Below, in pieces: positions 6,545 to 8,667 of a stretch of DNA of 8,667 bases (position 1 is the first letter of the stretch; each line of letters opens with the position of its first letter). Location of the stretch: assembly GCA_016840025.1 (NCBI GenBank), contig JAEOTF010000435.1, positions 1 to 8,667 on the forward strand, given 5' to 3'. The notes under the pieces were generated by a model, which was not told where the DNA came from, made no database searches, and saw only the letters and a list, made by a program, of their open reading frames with translations. The position numbers were made by a program, and so were the translations under genes. The DNA is from Candidatus Hodarchaeota archaeon (GTDB lineage Archaea > Asgardarchaeota > Heimdallarchaeia > Hodarchaeales > YT1-039).

Positions 6545-7234
6545 TTATTGAATATTTTCACGAATAGTGAAGAATATTCCTTCTTCAACCATTTTCAGCA
6601 GCGCATTTGATACACTGTCTTCTGGAGCACCTACAGGTCTTGATAAATCCAAGATGAAAACTACATCAAATCCTAGAGCCTTTGCATCGATAGCAGAGTA
6701 AAATACACAATAATCTAAGGCTAAGCCACACAAAAAAATCCTCTGAATATCTAATCCTTTTAAATAACCATCTAAACCTGTAGAAGTGACCTGATCATTT
6801 TCAAGAAAAGCAGAATAAGAATCAATTTTGGAATGATAGCCTTTACGTACTATCAGGTGTCCCCGTTCGGTATTTAGTGTTGATGCGAATTCCGCTCCTC
6901 TAGTGCCTTGAACACAGTGATCTGGCCAGAGTACTGGTCCCAATCCTGGAGCTTCAAAAGTATCATAAGGTTCCTTTTCCGAATATTCACTAGCAAATGA
7001 ACCATGCTTTTTAGGGTGCCAATCTTGTGTAAAAATTATTATTCGCTCTTTTTCATAAAATAAATCTGTTAATTTATTGATTCCTGGTATTATAGTATCC
7101 CCTTCCTCTACGGGAAGCGCTCCACCTGGTAGAAAATCATATTGCATATCAATAACTAAAAGAGCATCTCTTTTTTCTATATTGACTATGGATTCTAACG
7201 GAACATCTGAAATCTTCATACTCATTTCTATCAT
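6545..7234 (-). CDS. pncA: Nicotinamidase (pyrazinamidase/nicotinamidase family)
   Basis: This 229-residue cysteine amidohydrolase converts nicotinamide to nicotinate and ammonia, the first step of deamidating NAD salvage. The triad is visible: D29 in LLVIDMQYDFLPGGAL, K131 in VRKGYHSKIDSYSAF, and C176 in GLALDYCV, the nucleophile. Metal-site residues D71, H73 and H77 lie in TQDWHPKKHGSFA, with H106 in WPDHCVQGT. These match the Asp/His metal ligands of characterised PncA enzymes. The IDSYSAF segment and the WPDHCVQGT block distinguish it from generic isochorismatases. About 22 residues precede the first strand, more than usual; internal ATGs at 7225 and 7219 would shorten this, and no start has a clear RBS. 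It begins 27 nt after the pncB stop on the same strand, so the two are very likely cotranscribed. Confidence 0.94.
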   Translation of the reverse strand: MIEMSMKISDVPLESIVNIEKRDALLVIDMQYDFLPGGALPVEEGDTIIPGINKLTDLFYEKERIIIFTQDWHPKKHGSFASEYSEKEPYDTFEAPGLGPVLWPDHCVQGTRGAEFASTLNTERGHLIVRKGYHSKIDSYSAFLENDQVTSTGLDGYLKGLDIQRIFLCGLALDYCVFYSAIDAKALGFDVVFILDLSRPVGAPEDSVSNALLKMVEEGIFFTIRENIQ

Positions 7235-7261
7235 CTTGATTATTGGACAACGATAATAAAT

Positions 7262-8473
7262 TTAGGTTAAATACTCTTTAAATTGACTTAACTGATTGAG
7301 GATTGAGCTTCGTATCTCTGATGGGTTTCTTATTGGTTTAACACGCCTCCCCTGTTCAATGACTTTTTCGAGTAATCTACTCATTTCATTTCCGCAAAAG
7401 GGGCAAGAACTTGTCTCTGCATTTAATATTCTCACATTGAAACTAAAACAATTAGAACATCGCCAAACTTGTTTTCGACCAGATAGTTTTCCCCTTTTTG
7501 CACAAGGTTTCCATTCTTTGTTAGTTTTTTTTTCTACTAAATCCATTGCAAAATCTATGGGGGGTGCAGCACTTATCGCACTGCCTATACCAAAGCCATC
7601 TACTACATCAACTAACTCTGCTACTTCTTTTTCTCCTAATCCTCCCGAAACGAAAATTTTAACTTTATTAAAACCTCGTAGGTCCAGCTCCCACCTTACT
7701 TCACGAATTATTTCTTTGAAACTCCCTTTTCGAGACGCTGGGGTATCTAACCTCACACCCCAAAGATTTGAAATCACTTCAGCAGCCATTATGCTTTCTA
7801 CTTTCTCATCAGAATATGTATCTACCAAAACTACACGAGGTACCTGAGGATCAATGTGTTTGTCGAATGAAACCCATGCCTTTTGCTGATCTTCCATGAT
7901 AATAATCAAAGCATGAGGGATCGTTCCAGAAGGTTGAATCCCAAGTTTCTTCGCTCCTTCAATACAACTGACTCCATCACAACCTCCGATATAAGCTGAA
8001 TAGGAGACTATTGGGGTAATTGCTGGATGAGCACGTCTCGCACCAAAAGAAAGTAGTAATTTATCCTTAGCTTTGTTCCTAATCTTCAGAGATCTTGTAA
8101 CCATACCGCTTTGTGAACAGAGAAGTCCTAGAATTGGTGTCTCATAAACTCCAAATTGTAAATAATCACCAACTATCAGCATGATTGGAATCCGTAAACC
8201 CGAATTATCATATTGTTTTACAATAGTTCCTTCTGGTACTGCAAAAACATCAACCGCTGATCCTTCTAACAATGAAACAGCATCATTTATCCCTGCAACC
8301 ACACCCCAAGAGGATTCAGGCATACTGGATGCACTAAATTCTGCTGCAACATAACAATCTACTTTCTCCTTTTCTAATATGTCTTTCGTTCTAAAAAAAT
8401 AAATATCGGTTGTCTTTCCTTCATAAATATCCTCATTAGAAGCAATACGAAAGTCATAGGGATTAGTGGACAT
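7262..8473 (-). CDS. pncB: Nicotinate phosphoribosyltransferase, archaeal type with C-terminal zinc knuckle
   Basis: This 403-residue enzyme joins nicotinate to phosphoribosyl pyrophosphate, with ATP hydrolysis, to make nicotinate mononucleotide. Conserved blocks are FSASSMPESSWGVVAG (46-61), SFGARRAHP (142-150), GTIPHAL (183-189), whose H187 aligns with the phosphorylated histidine of bacterial PncB, LVDTYSD (216-222), SGGLGEKEV (276-284) and DGFGIGSAIS (292-301). The C-terminal tail has C339-x2-C342-x14-C357-x2-C360, the zinc-knuckle seen in the Thermoplasma acidophilum enzyme and absent from the classical E. coli form; this is the best phylogenetic marker here. The N-terminal domain around GTIVKQYDN (82-90) is the quinolinate/nicotinate PRTase N-domain. 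The ATG at 8473 follows an AGTGATG stretch, a partial match to the 16S-complementary GGTGAT. It is the first gene of a pncB-pncA unit, with 27 nt between them. Confidence 0.95.
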   Translation of the reverse strand: MSTNPYDFRIASNEDIYEGKTTDIYFFRTKDILEKEKVDCYVAAEFSASSMPESSWGVVAGINDAVSLLEGSAVDVFAVPEGTIVKQYDNSGLRIPIMLIVGDYLQFGVYETPILGLLCSQSGMVTRSLKIRNKAKDKLLLSFGARRAHPAITPIVSYSAYIGGCDGVSCIEGAKKLGIQPSGTIPHALIIIMEDQQKAWVSFDKHIDPQVPRVVLVDTYSDEKVESIMAAEVISNLWGVRLDTPASRKGSFKEIIREVRWELDLRGFNKVKIFVSGGLGEKEVAELVDVVDGFGIGSAISAAPPIDFAMDLVEKKTNKEWKPCAKRGKLSGRKQVWRCSNCFSFNVRILNAETSSCPFCGNEMSRLLEKVIEQGRRVKPIRNPSEIRSSILNQLSQFKEYLT

Positions 8474-8506
8474 TTAAATCATCACTTCACAAGAATCAAC
8501 TCTCTA

Positions 8507-8522
8507 TAGATTAAACAATCTA
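8507..8522. promoter_or_regulatory. Palindrome upstream of pncB, possible operator
   Basis: TAGATT-AAAC-AATCTA is a perfect 6-4-6 inverted repeat located 34-49 nt upstream of the pncB start. That is where the promoter of a short-leader transcript would lie. An NAD- or nicotinate-responsive repressor is a reasonable guess for such a gene pair. The palindrome does not match a consensus that I can name. Confidence 0.3.
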
Positions 8523-8614
8523 ATGAGTATTTCCAATCCATTTTCATTACTTAGAAAATTAACACACATTGTTTTCTGAAAAATTGGGTAGCGTCCTCAT
8601 ATACTGACACAAAC

Positions 8615-8649
8615 AAGCCTCGTTTTCTCTATGGAAACGAGGGCTTTTT
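8615..8649 (+). terminator. Intrinsic-terminator-like hairpin with T-run
   Basis: The left arm 8615-8627 (AAGCCTCGTTTTC) pairs with the right arm 8633-8646 across a five-base loop (TCTAT). The stem is 13 bp, with one G-U pair and one bulged G at 8641, followed by TTTTT (8645-8649, partly in the stem). Read on the plus strand it has the form of a Rho-independent terminator. On the minus strand the tail is only loosely T-rich (TTGTTTGTGT), so it could also end a minus-strand gene entering from the right. No plus-strand gene ends nearby within the window. Confidence 0.5.
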
Positions 8650-8667
8650 CCAGGTCTAACTCAACTA

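Noticed and set aside
7296..7847. A 183-codon open frame on the plus strand opposite pncB
   Set aside because: It is antisense to a fully conserved enzyme, has no recognisable motif, and its composition (Ser, Thr and Pro rich) is what the reverse strand of a real gene gives.
8553..8577. Inverted repeat AGAAAA ... TTTTCT with a 13-base loop upstream of pncB
   Set aside because: The AT-rich stem is too weak and the loop too long to support a functional hairpin or operator.

Overview
The window most likely comes from an archaeon with an AT-rich genome. The main evidence is a nicotinate phosphoribosyltransferase of the archaeal type, with a four-cysteine zinc-knuckle tail. Supporting signs are an MTH1187-type thiamine-binding protein, a compact single-subunit molybdopterin oxidoreductase, a TATA-like box before the glucan phosphorylase, and an RBS partner of the GGTGAT kind before one gene. 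An Asgard or Bathyarchaeia-like lineage would fit, but that is a guess. The hairpin with a T-run at the right edge looks bacterial in style, so a bacterial host is not excluded. By eye, the first gene is somewhat richer in G+C than the rest.

Layout. (1) Positions 23-1006, minus: an alpha/alpha-toroid protein resembling the prenyltransferase/squalene-oxidase repeat superfamily, function unknown. (2) Positions 1007-1396: an AT-rich divergent intergenic region with two near-identical copies of a palindromic element (1015-1035 and 1192-1212) and no gene I can support. (3) Positions 1397-4297, plus: a tight three-gene unit with 18-nt gaps, encoding an SGNH/GDSL esterase, an MTH1187-family thiamine-binding protein and a molybdopterin-dependent oxidoreductase. 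(4) Positions 4392-6533, plus: an alpha-glucan phosphorylase with its own upstream TATA-like box and small palindrome. (5) Positions 6545-8473, minus: an NAD salvage pair, pncB followed by pncA, convergent with the phosphorylase. (6) Positions 8474-8667: the pncB upstream region, with a palindrome and an intrinsic-terminator-like hairpin.

How they work together. The clearest pathway is NAD salvage: the nicotinamidase converts nicotinamide to nicotinate, and the phosphoribosyltransferase converts nicotinate to nicotinate mononucleotide. The glucan phosphorylase releases glucose 1-phosphate from storage glucan and appears independent. The oxidoreductase unit is the least explained part. Its enzyme has the [4Fe-4S] site and a cysteine at the expected Mo/W-ligand position, but no electron-transfer subunit beside it. 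Its partners, an esterase and a small thiamine-binding protein, do not point to a known pathway. No mobile elements, CRISPR arrays, tRNAs or rRNAs were seen.
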